Origin: Wenzhouxiangella sp.
GTDB taxonomy: Bacteria > Pseudomonadota > Gammaproteobacteria > Xanthomonadales > Wenzhouxiangellaceae
NCBI GenBank assembly: GCA_007119095.1
Contig: SKQI01000187.1
Coordinates: 1-8,064 of the forward strand
Direction: 5' to 3'
DNA: 8,064 nucleotides
In this document: in pieces, positions 1-7,116 of the stretch
Layout: the number at the start of each line of letters is the position of its first letter
Numbering within the stretch: the first letter of the stretch is position 1
Position numbers and translations under genes: made by a program
The notes under the pieces: model-generated
Database searches by the model: none
The model's input: the letters and a program-made list of their open reading frames with translations, nothing else
Told to the model about the DNA's origin: nothing

Positions 1-110
1 GAATTCCGCTTCAGTTCGACGCGTGGCGAGGCCTTCAGCGAAATCCCCCACCCGAGGACGGCTTGCGGCGTCGACTATCCTCGATGTTGCCGGCCTCTGC
101 TGAGACACAA
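1..110. other. Left-edge stretch with no confident gene
   Basis: No gene can be supported here. One plus-strand frame is open from the window edge to a TAA at 114-116 (the last residues would read ...SAETQR), so it could be the tail of a convergent gene that starts outside the window. A minus-strand frame opens from a GTG near 108 and runs off the edge. Neither shows a recognisable motif or convincing codon bias, and I cannot choose between them without the flanking sequence. Confidence 0.4.
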
Positions 111-172
111 CGCTAATCAGGTTTTTATTCGGTGTCTTCGGTGCCTTCGGTGGTTCCAGGTTTTCTTTAGCG
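111..172. repeat. 62-bp intergenic element with three 9-bp tandem repeats
   Basis: The element is bounded by the perfect inverted 6-mers CGCTAA (111-116) and TTAGCG (167-172). Inside are three tandem 9-bp units beginning TTCGGTG, at 128, 137 and 146, flanked by two direct copies of AGGTTTT (119-125 and 158-164). On the minus strand it reads AAAGAAAACCTGG followed by CACCGAA units. It resembles the short intergenic repeats built from CACAGAG-like 9-mers that are scattered in many proteobacterial genomes; that comparison is from memory. It starts 12 bp past the rhlE stop codon, so it probably lies in the rhlE 3' untranslated region. No U-rich intrinsic terminator is visible. Confidence 0.6.
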
Positions 173-183
173 GCTACTTCAGA

Positions 184-1458
<1,275 letters not shown>

Positions 1459-1597
1459 CTTGAGTTTCCTTGTCAACCAAGGCTTGGCCGATCAGCACAA
1501 ACTGATCGAACGAGAAAGGAACAAATCGGGGAGAGGCCTTGGTCGAGATTCAATCCGCGAAGCGGTATCCGAGCAGAACGCTACAGATGACTTGTCA
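1459..1597 (-). promoter_or_regulatory. Structured 5' leader of rhlE
   Basis: If transcription starts just after the -10 box at 1598-1603, rhlE has an untranslated leader of roughly 130 nt. It holds a perfect 7-bp hairpin (CGATCAG, six-base loop, CTGATCG; 1489-1508). It also holds a CCAAGGCTTGG palindrome (1477-1487) just before the ribosome-binding region. The distal half of that palindrome can instead pair with GCCTTGG at 1536-1542, so two mutually exclusive folds are possible. Long structured leaders are known for cold-inducible RNA helicase mRNAs; a regulatory role here is inference. Confidence 0.4.
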
Positions 1598-1624
1598 AGT
1601 ATAACACGTCGGGATTATCGGCAA
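1598..1624 (-). promoter_or_regulatory. Probable sigma-70 promoter of rhlE
   Basis: On the minus strand TGTTATACT (1606-1598) is a good extended -10 element (TG-N-TATACT). A TTGCCG at 1624-1619 is a possible -35, but the 15-bp spacer is shorter than the usual 17, so the extended -10 probably carries most of the recognition. It is the best match in the gap upstream of rhlE. Confidence 0.5.
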
Positions 1625-1638
1625 CTGAAAAGTCTATA

Positions 1639-1654
1639 GGCCCGTGACCGGGCC
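1639..1654 (-). terminator. Possible terminator hairpin between the CBS gene and rhlE
   Basis: GGCCCG-TGAC-CGGGCC forms a perfect GC-rich 6-bp stem with a tetraloop. Read on the minus strand it is followed by TATAGACTTTT, only a weak U tract. It lies about 175 bp past the CBS stop and 15 bp before the rhlE -35 element, where it could insulate the two units. Confidence 0.3.
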
Positions 1655-1676
1655 CGCTTTATGAGCGCCTACAAAG

Positions 1677-1777
1677 AAAACCTTTTGGGACGCAAAGATG
1701 CGAAGCAGCCAAGAAGCAAACGTTTTAATGAATTTTTGCTGCTTAACTTCTTTGCTTCTTTGCGTTCCCAAGATTTT
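1677..1777. repeat. 101-bp imperfect palindrome built from CGCAAAG-like units
   Basis: The left arm (1677-1720) and right arm (1735-1777) are inverted copies that differ at only a few positions, around a 14-nt AT-rich loop. Each arm starts AAAA(C/T)CTT, continues GGGA(A)CGCAAAG, then repeats variants of GCAAAG/GCGAAG/AGCAAA at 8-9 bp spacing. Transcribed, it would form a very long hairpin. It resembles the dispersed CGCAAAG-type intergenic repeats found in many proteobacterial genomes (from memory). It is non-coding, with no transposase, and sits between the CBS gene and rhlE, where it could also block read-through. Confidence 0.75.
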
Positions 1778-1828
1778 GGATTTTTCGGTTCACAGGCAAT
1801 CAGATGAAATCTGTTCCATGAGAGGCAA

Positions 1829-2242
1829 TCAAGATCTTCGGCGGTTGAACATGGACACAACCCGGAGAATCTGGCGGCAGCTGATCTGGCCGATCAGTTT
1901 CCCGTATTCGTCAACCACGGGTCGACGGCGATGCCCCTTGGCGACCATGTCATTGGCGACATCAACAACGTTGTCGTGGAGCTGGCAGGTTTGCACGTTG
2001 GGCGTCATGAAGTCACGAACATGACCGACATCCGCGGTATCGTTGTAGGTAGCTGCGATCACTGCCCGCAGGCAGTCCATCTCCGACAGAATTCCAACCA
2101 GTTCGTCGCGCTCGGTAACCACGCATACGCCGGTCAGGCGGTTGTCGGTAATGATGTCGATGGCATCGAACAGCCGATCATGGGCCAGCACCTTGGCCGG
2201 ATTCTTGTGAATGTAGTCGCTCAGATCAACTGATCGCAGCAT
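1829..2242 (-). CDS. Stand-alone tandem CBS-domain protein
   Basis: This 137-residue soluble protein consists of almost nothing but two CBS domains, about residues 5-64 and 72-131. Such pairs form a Bateman module that usually binds adenine nucleotides or S-adenosylmethionine and senses energy state. CBS1 contains GILSEMDCLRAV (50-61) with the usual ribose-contacting Asp (D56). In CBS2 the matching segment is GQISCRQILRVV (118-129), with Gln124 in place of Asp, so the two sites are probably not equivalent. A basic patch, KGHRRRP (102-108), precedes the last strands, and the chain ends NRRRS. The ATG at 2242 is preceded by GAGGAG six bases upstream, a strong ribosome-binding site. There is no fused enzyme, channel or kinase, and the neighbours are unrelated, so the partner is unknown. 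The CBS call is firm; ligand and role are not. Confidence 0.88.
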   Translation of the reverse strand: MLRSVDLSDYIHKNPAKVLAHDRLFDAIDIITDNRLTGVCVVTERDELVGILSEMDCLRAVIAATYNDTADVGHVRDFMTPNVQTCQLHDNVVDVANDMVAKGHRRRPVVDEYGKLIGQISCRQILRVVSMFNRRRS

Positions 2243-2286
2243 GCCTGACTCCTCGCGCTTGGTTTCTGGTTGATTTTGTTAAACAC

Positions 2287-2292
2287 AGTATA
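2287..2292 (-). promoter_or_regulatory. Candidate -10 box for the CBS gene
   Basis: TATACT on the minus strand, 45 bases before the CBS start codon, is the same hexamer as the rhlE -10. No convincing -35 hexamer lies at 16-18 bp, so this is either an activator-dependent or weak promoter, or a chance match. It sits just beyond the end of the possible small ORF at 2295-2387. Confidence 0.35.
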
Positions 2293-2294
2293 GA

Positions 2295-2387
2295 TCAGCA
2301 ATTCGTCATTGCTCCCATCTGCCCGCGGGTTTTGATGTTGCTCTCAACGACCGCCTGTTCGATGGCGCCATGTCCTCCTTTCAGCAT
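2295..2387 (-). CDS. Possible 30-residue ORF downstream of the aldehyde dehydrogenase
   Basis: An ATG six bases after the ALDH stop opens a 30-codon frame that begins MLKGGHGAIEQAVVESN and ends in TGA at 2295. I do not recognise the peptide. It has no obvious ribosome-binding site of its own but could be reached by translational coupling from the ALDH. A very strong AAGGAGG (2374-2380) lies inside it, only two bases before another ATG (2371). That second start, in a different frame, would give a 21-residue Arg-rich peptide. It may be a real small protein, the remnant of a lost operon gene, or chance. Confidence 0.22.
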   Translation of the reverse strand: MLKGGHGAIEQAVVESNIKTRGQMGAMTNC

Positions 2388-2393
2388 GGCCCG

Positions 2394-3896
2394 TCAGAAG
2401 CCGCTGGGCAGGTGGATGTTCTTGGTTTCGGTGAAGAACTCCAGTGACCAGCGGCCGCCTTCGCGGCCCAGACCGGAGTCTTTCATGCCGCCAAATGGGG
2501 TGCGCAGATCCCGCACCAGCCAGCCGTTGATCCAGACCAGCCCGGCTTGAACCCGGCCCGCGACTCGGTGGGCGGTGGCAAGATCGCGGGTCCACACGGT
2601 TGCGGCCAGGCCGTAGTCAACGCTATTGGCAAGCGCGATGCCCTCATCCTCGCTGGCAAAAGACTGCACGGTCACCACTGGGCCGAAGATTTCCTCGAAA
2701 TGCAGGCGGCTGTCGGCGGGCAGGTCGCTGATCAAGGTCGGTTCGACGAAGTATCCCTGCTGGCAGCGGCCCTCGGGATTGAGCGCCTTGCCTCCGCACA
2801 AAATGCGGCCGCCTTCCTCGCCTGCCAAGTCCATGTAGTCCAGCACTTTCTGCTGATGATCCGCGGAAATCAGTGCCCCCTGATCGGTATCGACTAAGTT
2901 TGGGTCGCCCACTTTCAGATTGGATACGGCGTCAGCCAGTCGCTGGGTCAGTGCATCCTTCAGGTCTTCGTCGACCAGAATGCGGGAACAGCACAAGCAG
3001 ACCTGGCCCTGGTTGGTATAGCCGGCCCGAACCAGGCCGGCGACAGTTCTGTCCAGGTCAGCGTCAGCAAAAACCAGGGCAGGGTTCTTGCCACCCAGCT
3101 CCAGCGAAGTCTTGACCAGGCGCGGCGCAGCAGCAGTAGCGATCGTGCGTCCGGTTTGGGTGCCGCCGGTAAACGAAATCGCCTTGATCGCCGGATGGTC
3201 GACAAGGGCCTGCCCGCAGCGCGTCCCGCTGCCATGGACGAGGTTGATCACGCCTGGCGGAATGCCGGCTTGGTTGGCCAGGTCCCACAGCGCATCAGCA
3301 CTAAGCGGGGTCAGCTCCGACGGCTTGGCGACCACGCAATTACCGGTCATCAGTGCCGGGGCCAGTTTCCAGCTCAGCAGGTACAGAGGCAGGTTCCAGG
3401 GCGTGATCAACGCGACCACCCCCAGCGGCTCGCGTCGGGTGTAGTTGAGGCCCTGTTGCCCCATGTCGTGCGCTTCCGTTGGCCAGTGCTGAGCAGCGCC
3501 AGCAAAGAACCGCAGGTTTGCCTCGACCCTGGCCATATCGATCTGTCTGGCCAGGGCCAGCGGCTTTCCGGTGTCGGCGGATTCGATCCCGGCCAGGGTT
3601 TCCGCCCGTTCGGCGACCAGGTCGGCCAAGCGCTCCAGGCAGCGGGCCCGTTCCTGCAAGCTCCGACCCGACCACTCCGGAAAGGCATCGGCAGCCGCGG
3701 CGACGGCCAACTCAACATCCTCGCTGCCCGAATCGGGAATCCGGGCCAACAACTCCCCGGTCGCCGGCTCAAAGTCATCCAGATACTGCCCGCCGAAAGG
3801 TGCCCGACGCTCCCCCCCAATCCAGTTGCTCAAAACCTCTGGTTCAGACACCAGCTCTTCCCACCGCACATCTTCCTCTCGCCTCTTTCGTCTCAC
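2394..3896 (-). CDS. Aldehyde dehydrogenase, 2-aminomuconate/2-hydroxymuconate semialdehyde type
   Basis: This is a cytoplasmic NAD-dependent dehydrogenase, up to 500 residues, that oxidises an aldehyde to a carboxylate. Visible family residues are TPWN with Asn168, KPSE with Lys191, the glycine-rich SFTGGTQTG (241-249), the general base Glu266 in LELGGK, the nucleophile Cys300 in NQGQVC, and EEIFGP at 401-406. The stretch VRDLRTPFGG (461-470), followed by GLGREGG, is what I remember from bacterial 2-aminomuconate 6-semialdehyde dehydrogenase (NbaE/AmnC) and its animal relative ALDH8A1. Arg462 falls where NbaE has a substrate-carboxylate Arg, and Arg117 is near the second. A linear dicarboxylic semialdehyde from kynurenine or catechol meta-cleavage is therefore the likely substrate. 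The longest start is GTG 3896, three bases after the SDR stop. GTG 3869, five bases after AGAGG, is an equally plausible start and removes a charged nine-residue leader. Confidence 0.9.
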   Translation of the reverse strand: MRRKRREEDVRWEELVSEPEVLSNWIGGERRAPFGGQYLDDFEPATGELLARIPDSGSEDVELAVAAAADAFPEWSGRSLQERARCLERLADLVAERAETLAGIESADTGKPLALARQIDMARVEANLRFFAGAAQHWPTEAHDMGQQGLNYTRREPLGVVALITPWNLPLYLLSWKLAPALMTGNCVVAKPSELTPLSADALWDLANQAGIPPGVINLVHGSGTRCGQALVDHPAIKAISFTGGTQTGRTIATAAAPRLVKTSLELGGKNPALVFADADLDRTVAGLVRAGYTNQGQVCLCCSRILVDEDLKDALTQRLADAVSNLKVGDPNLVDTDQGALISADHQQKVLDYMDLAGEEGGRILCGGKALNPEGRCQQGYFVEPTLISDLPADSRLHFEEIFGPVVTVQSFASEDEGIALANSVDYGLAATVWTRDLATAHRVAGRVQAGLVWINGWLVRDLRTPFGGMKDSGLGREGGRWSLEFFTETKNIHLPSGF

Positions 3897-3899
3897 CGT

Positions 3900-4685
3900 T
3901 CACAACCTTTTCAATCTCCCCCCATCCACGGCCAGGCTGACGCCTGTGATGTATGCCGCTGCTGGCGAAGCCAGGAACGCAATCGCATTGGCGATTTCTC
4001 GCGCCTCGCCGAAGCGGCCCATGGGGACCGATCCGCGCATCTCGGCGGCGATTTCTTCTTCGCTGCGACCTGATTTTTCAGCCCGTCCGCTGATCAGCGA
4101 GGTCAGCCGATCGGTAGCGGTAAATCCGGGCAGCACGTTGTTGACGGTAAATCCCTCCGGCGCGAGTTCTCCGGCCATGGTCTTGGCCCAGGCAGCGACG
4201 GCCGAGCGCACGGTGTTTGAAACTCCTAACCCGGGGATGGGCTCGTAAACGGAAGTCGAGATGATGTTGATGATCCGGCCATAGCCCGCCGCACGCATGC
4301 CGGGCAGGGCGGCTTGGGTCAGGTACTGGTTGCAGAGCAGGTGCGCGCGCATGCCCGCGAGAAATGCCTCGCCGTCGGCGTCGGCAATCGGGCCCGGTGG
4401 CGGACCGCCGCTATTGTTGATCAGAATCTCTGCCGGGGTCGCTTCAAGCCAAGCAGCGAAGCGCTCCTTAACTTCATCAGGTTTAGAGAAGTCTGACACA
4501 ACAAATTGATGTTGCTGGTTTCGGTTTCTGCTGAGGCTTTCGACAACCTCCTCCAAACGTTCCTTGTTGCGCGCTACAACCGTAACCGTTGCCCCCATTT
4601 CAGCGAGTAATTCGGCCGTTGCCTGGCCGATACCGCGGCTGGCCCCGCAAACGAGCGCGTGCTTGCCTGTCAGGTTTGTGTTCAT
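3900..4685 (-). CDS. SDR-family protein with non-canonical active site (BKR-like)
   Basis: This is a 261-residue Rossmann-fold protein of classical SDR length. The N-terminal nucleotide motif is CGASRGIG (13-20), NNSGG (90-94) replaces the usual NNAG, and a Ser143/Ser145 pair sits at the catalytic Ser region. The expected Tyr-x-x-x-Lys is absent: the aligned residues are S156-N-T-V-R160. The C-terminal part (EGFTVNNVLPGFTATDR, MGRFGEAREIAN, ITGVSLAVDGG) is otherwise well conserved. This pattern, including RAEKSG after the LPG motif, matches the SDR subgroup catalogued as BKR-like with an imperfect tetrad, so calling it FabG would be wrong. Its stop lies three bases before the ALDH start, and the secreted-protein gene ends 55 bp upstream. 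It may act on a dienelactone-like or enol intermediate in the ALDH pathway, or bind without reducing. The start ATG has only a weak ribosome-binding site. Confidence 0.88.
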   Translation of the reverse strand: MNTNLTGKHALVCGASRGIGQATAELLAEMGATVTVVARNKERLEEVVESLSRNRNQQHQFVVSDFSKPDEVKERFAAWLEATPAEILINNSGGPPPGPIADADGEAFLAGMRAHLLCNQYLTQAALPGMRAAGYGRIINIISTSVYEPIPGLGVSNTVRSAVAAWAKTMAGELAPEGFTVNNVLPGFTATDRLTSLISGRAEKSGRSEEEIAAEMRGSVPMGRFGEAREIANAIAFLASPAAAYITGVSLAVDGGRLKRL

Positions 4686-4740
4686 GCGCTGACTCTAGAC
4701 GGAACGGAGGGTGCGTTCAAGCAGACAACCAGCCTGAACC

Positions 4741-6960
4741 CTAGATTTCCTCGAAGCGATCGATGAACAGGCCAAGGTTGACCGTCTGGGTCAGAGGCGC
4801 ACTCGTGGCGTCATCGAACTGCTCTGACCCCGAATACTCGGCACTGACGGCGCGCGTGCCCACGCTGTTGAACGTGATTTCGCAACTCCAGGTTGCCGTG
4901 TTGCCGCTAACCGCCGGGCCTTCACCGCTGCAGCTTTCTCCACTGCTGGCAATAATCGTCACCTGGCCATCTTCTGGTGGGCTTTCGGGGTTGGTGACAG
5001 CTGCGGTGAAAACAACCGCTTCCTCTATTTCTGAAGGATTTTGCTGGCTATTGATGACGGCCGATGTGGAGGGATCGGGTTCAGCCACGCCGCGAAGCAA
5101 TATCGTTCCCGGCGTCACCAGGCCGCCAAGACCGGCATACTGGTTGGTAAAGGTCAACGCAAAAGGGTCTCCGTTGCTCCAGGTCCCGGCGATGACACCG
5201 GACAGTGGCGTGTTAGTGTCGTTGAAGTCAGGGTACAGATCGGCCAGGCTGACGCTGTCGCCAACGCCAAGTTCAACTGGCAGCGGGCCTTCGCCATCGC
5301 CGCTGATGTCGATCGTGAATGCGTCGGCCAGGCCCAGTAACCGGATTTCGGCATCATCGAATGCGCCGATGCCAAAGGATCCCAGGCTGCTCTCTGCCAT
5401 CACCTGACCGCCGCGAACCACGTAAACCGAACTATCCAAACCCAGCAGGCCGAAGTTTCCGCTGCCTTGAATGTCAATCTGGCCGCCGCTGATGTCGACA
5501 ATGCTGTTGCTACCGACGATGCCGTGGGCGCCGATCTCTGGCTCATCGCTGATTCGGTCGCCGGTCGTGGTGATGGTGGCGGAACCGGATAGCCGGAGCT
5601 TGCTTTCGGTAAAATATCGGATGCCGGGAGAGTTGTCACCCTGGGTCAGCACGCTGCCCCCGTCCAGCAGCACCTTGCTGCGGTTGCCGTAGATCCCCTC
5701 GCAGCCATCGGCCACGGTGCTGAGGCTGCCGCCGTGAATCCGTGCCTGTGCGCCGCGATCAAGGTTGATGCCGCGACAGGTATCGACCGTAGTGGATGGC
5801 GCTGAAAGCGTTCCGGCGAGCATGGTAAGGACGCTGCCACGACCAAGATCAATGATTTGCCGGTTCTGGGATGTGATGCTGGTTGCCTCGCCGGTCAGGG
5901 TGACACGGGAGCCGCGGTTGACACGGATGGCTCGATCCATTCCCTCAACGGTCGTATTGTGAAGGTTGATGATGGAGGACCGACCGACATCGATGGTGCC
6001 AATCAGGGTGGACTCGGTGGCGCTCAAGGTCAGTCCGTTGAGGTGACGAACCGATGCGGCCCCGCTGGAGCTGAGCAGGCTGCCAGGTTCGAGAATGATC
6101 GTGCCGCTGTCGGTCATCTCGATCGCGTGGCTGGAGGTCTGGATCGAAGCGCCCTCGCTCAGGCGGATTGTTCCCGCCTGGCCGATGCCGAAACCGCGCT
6201 GATTGTTGGCGCTGCCAATGATCGCGCCGCCGCGCAAATGGACATTGAAGTTGGAAGCGCCGCTGATGGCAGCATTACCACCGGCGCTGAAGTCCATCGT
6301 GCCGCGCAACTCGAAATCCAGATTGTGATCGGCGATCACCCGGTCAAGCAGAGTGGACTGCTCGTCGACCAGCAGGGTGATGTTGGAGTCGACGTCGATC
6401 CGATCCATTACCGTGGAGTTGATGACCTCGATCAGGACATCATCATCCAGGCGAATGTCATTGACGGAGGCGTTGACCAGTCGCACTCGACTATGGCTGT
6501 TTCCTCTGATATCGCCAGCCAGATCAGCGTTGATGATCTGAATATCCAGATAGTCGTCGGCGCTGATTCGGCCGCCTACCATTGAGCTGTCAACCAGGAC
6601 GGTGGCGAACTCCGACAGGTTGATGGCGGTCGTCGAACTGGATGCGATATCGGCACCATTGACGATATAGACCTTGGCGTGGGCCCGAGCGGCTATTGCA
6701 TTCCCCGACCCGCCCTCGACGCGGCCACCGTCAACGCGGATGGTTGTGCCGACGTTGGCATCGATTCCGCGCCCGTCCGGTGCATTGATTTCACCATTTG
6801 GGCCGACGATGACAACGTGCCCGAGATTCGGCAGATTCAGGGTCTCCTCGACCAGCCCGTCAATCACGACAGGTTCCTCTGCGGCGGCCGAAGCGGCGAG
6901 AAAACACACCAGCAATGCGCTCGCTGGCCCGGTGCGGGCCAGTGTTTCCAGATCAATCAT
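4741..6960 (-). CDS. Exported beta-helix repeat protein with Ig-like domain
   Basis: I do not recognise a named family for the whole 739-residue chain. Residues 1-27 form a signal peptide ending ASAAA before EEP. Residues about 30-545 are degenerate turns of roughly 20-25 residues (IRVDGGRVEGG, VLLDGGSVLTQ, VDISGGQIDIQ, VYVVRGGQVMA), rich in Gly, Ser, Asn and Asp with alternating Ile/Val/Leu. This is typical of right-handed beta-helix adhesins and autotransporter passengers. C395 and C420, about one turn apart, could form a disulfide. Residues 546-623 look like a capping domain, and 631-728 are a bacterial Ig-like domain with C677 and C693. The chain ends LFIDRFEEI. There is no autotransporter barrel, LPXTG or clear lipobox. 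The frame extends to an ATG at 7107, but 6960 is chosen because it follows GGGAGG by seven bases and gives the signal peptide. Likely role: surface or secreted adhesin. Confidence 0.8.
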   Translation of the reverse strand: MIDLETLARTGPASALLVCFLAASAAAEEPVVIDGLVEETLNLPNLGHVVIVGPNGEINAPDGRGIDANVGTTIRVDGGRVEGGSGNAIAARAHAKVYIVNGADIASSSTTAINLSEFATVLVDSSMVGGRISADDYLDIQIINADLAGDIRGNSHSRVRLVNASVNDIRLDDDVLIEVINSTVMDRIDVDSNITLLVDEQSTLLDRVIADHNLDFELRGTMDFSAGGNAAISGASNFNVHLRGGAIIGSANNQRGFGIGQAGTIRLSEGASIQTSSHAIEMTDSGTIILEPGSLLSSSGAASVRHLNGLTLSATESTLIGTIDVGRSSIINLHNTTVEGMDRAIRVNRGSRVTLTGEATSITSQNRQIIDLGRGSVLTMLAGTLSAPSTTVDTCRGINLDRGAQARIHGGSLSTVADGCEGIYGNRSKVLLDGGSVLTQGDNSPGIRYFTESKLRLSGSATITTTGDRISDEPEIGAHGIVGSNSIVDISGGQIDIQGSGNFGLLGLDSSVYVVRGGQVMAESSLGSFGIGAFDDAEIRLLGLADAFTIDISGDGEGPLPVELGVGDSVSLADLYPDFNDTNTPLSGVIAGTWSNGDPFALTFTNQYAGLGGLVTPGTILLRGVAEPDPSTSAVINSQQNPSEIEEAVVFTAAVTNPESPPEDGQVTIIASSGESCSGEGPAVSGNTATWSCEITFNSVGTRAVSAEYSGSEQFDDATSAPLTQTVNLGLFIDRFEEI

Positions 6961-7116
6961 GGGGATCCTCCCTTGTCGAGTGGGTCGGCTCATTGCTGTG
7001 TCTGAGCCGCCGGCCGGGGCCGGACTCGTAAAAATGAAAGCGAGCGTGGAGACTAACAGACCCGACGATGAGCAACAATCACCGGGTGAGAATCTGCCTT
7101 GCTTCATGGGCCATGA
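6961..7116 (-). promoter_or_regulatory. asnS to beta-helix gene intergenic region with GC-rich hairpin
   Basis: This gap should hold the promoter and leader of the beta-helix gene, but I find no convincing -35/-10 pair. It contains a GC-rich hairpin at 7004-7027 (CCGGCC, two-base loop, GGCCGG, extended by GAG/CTC across a small internal loop). It also contains a 13-bp palindrome TCATGG-G-CCATGA (7104-7116) directly after the asnS stop. Neither is followed by a U tract in the direction of transcription, so neither is called a terminator. GGGAGG at 6968-6973 is the ribosome-binding site for the start at 6960. Confidence 0.4.

Noticed and set aside
1..6. GAATTC (EcoRI site) at the first base, suggesting a cloning junction
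   Set aside because: A single hexamer at the edge is not evidence of a cloned end, and no vector sequence is visible.
111..172. CRISPR array
   Set aside because: The repeats are 9 bp with no spacers, far too short, and no cas gene is present.
1459..1476. TTG start giving RhlE six extra residues
   Set aside because: The ATG at 1458 has the better-placed ribosome-binding site and gives the conserved MSFDQLGL start; the TTG codon itself overlaps the sequence leading into that site.
1801..1813. CAGAT-GAA-ATCTG stem just past the CBS stop as a terminator
   Set aside because: It is a 5-bp AT-rich stem without a U tract; too weak to call.
3156..4073. Plus-strand open frame of 305 codons
   Set aside because: It is antisense to the aldehyde dehydrogenase and SDR genes and crosses their junction, with no start signal or domain.
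3900..4685. Annotation as FabG 3-oxoacyl-ACP reductase
   Set aside because: The Tyr and Lys of the SDR active site are missing and no fatty-acid synthesis gene is adjacent.
5857..6585. Plus-strand open frame of 242 codons
   Set aside because: It mirrors the repeat region of the beta-helix gene; its repeat-like look is the complement of the solenoid turns.
4741..6960. Autotransporter (type V) adhesin
   Set aside because: The passenger-like solenoid is present, but the C-terminus is an Ig-like domain and a short tail, with no room for a beta-barrel.
6961..7107. 49-residue N-terminal extension of the beta-helix protein from the ATG at 7107
   Set aside because: It would bury the signal peptide, has a poor ribosome-binding site and lies in a hairpin-rich gap, whereas the ATG at 6960 has GGGAGG at good spacing.
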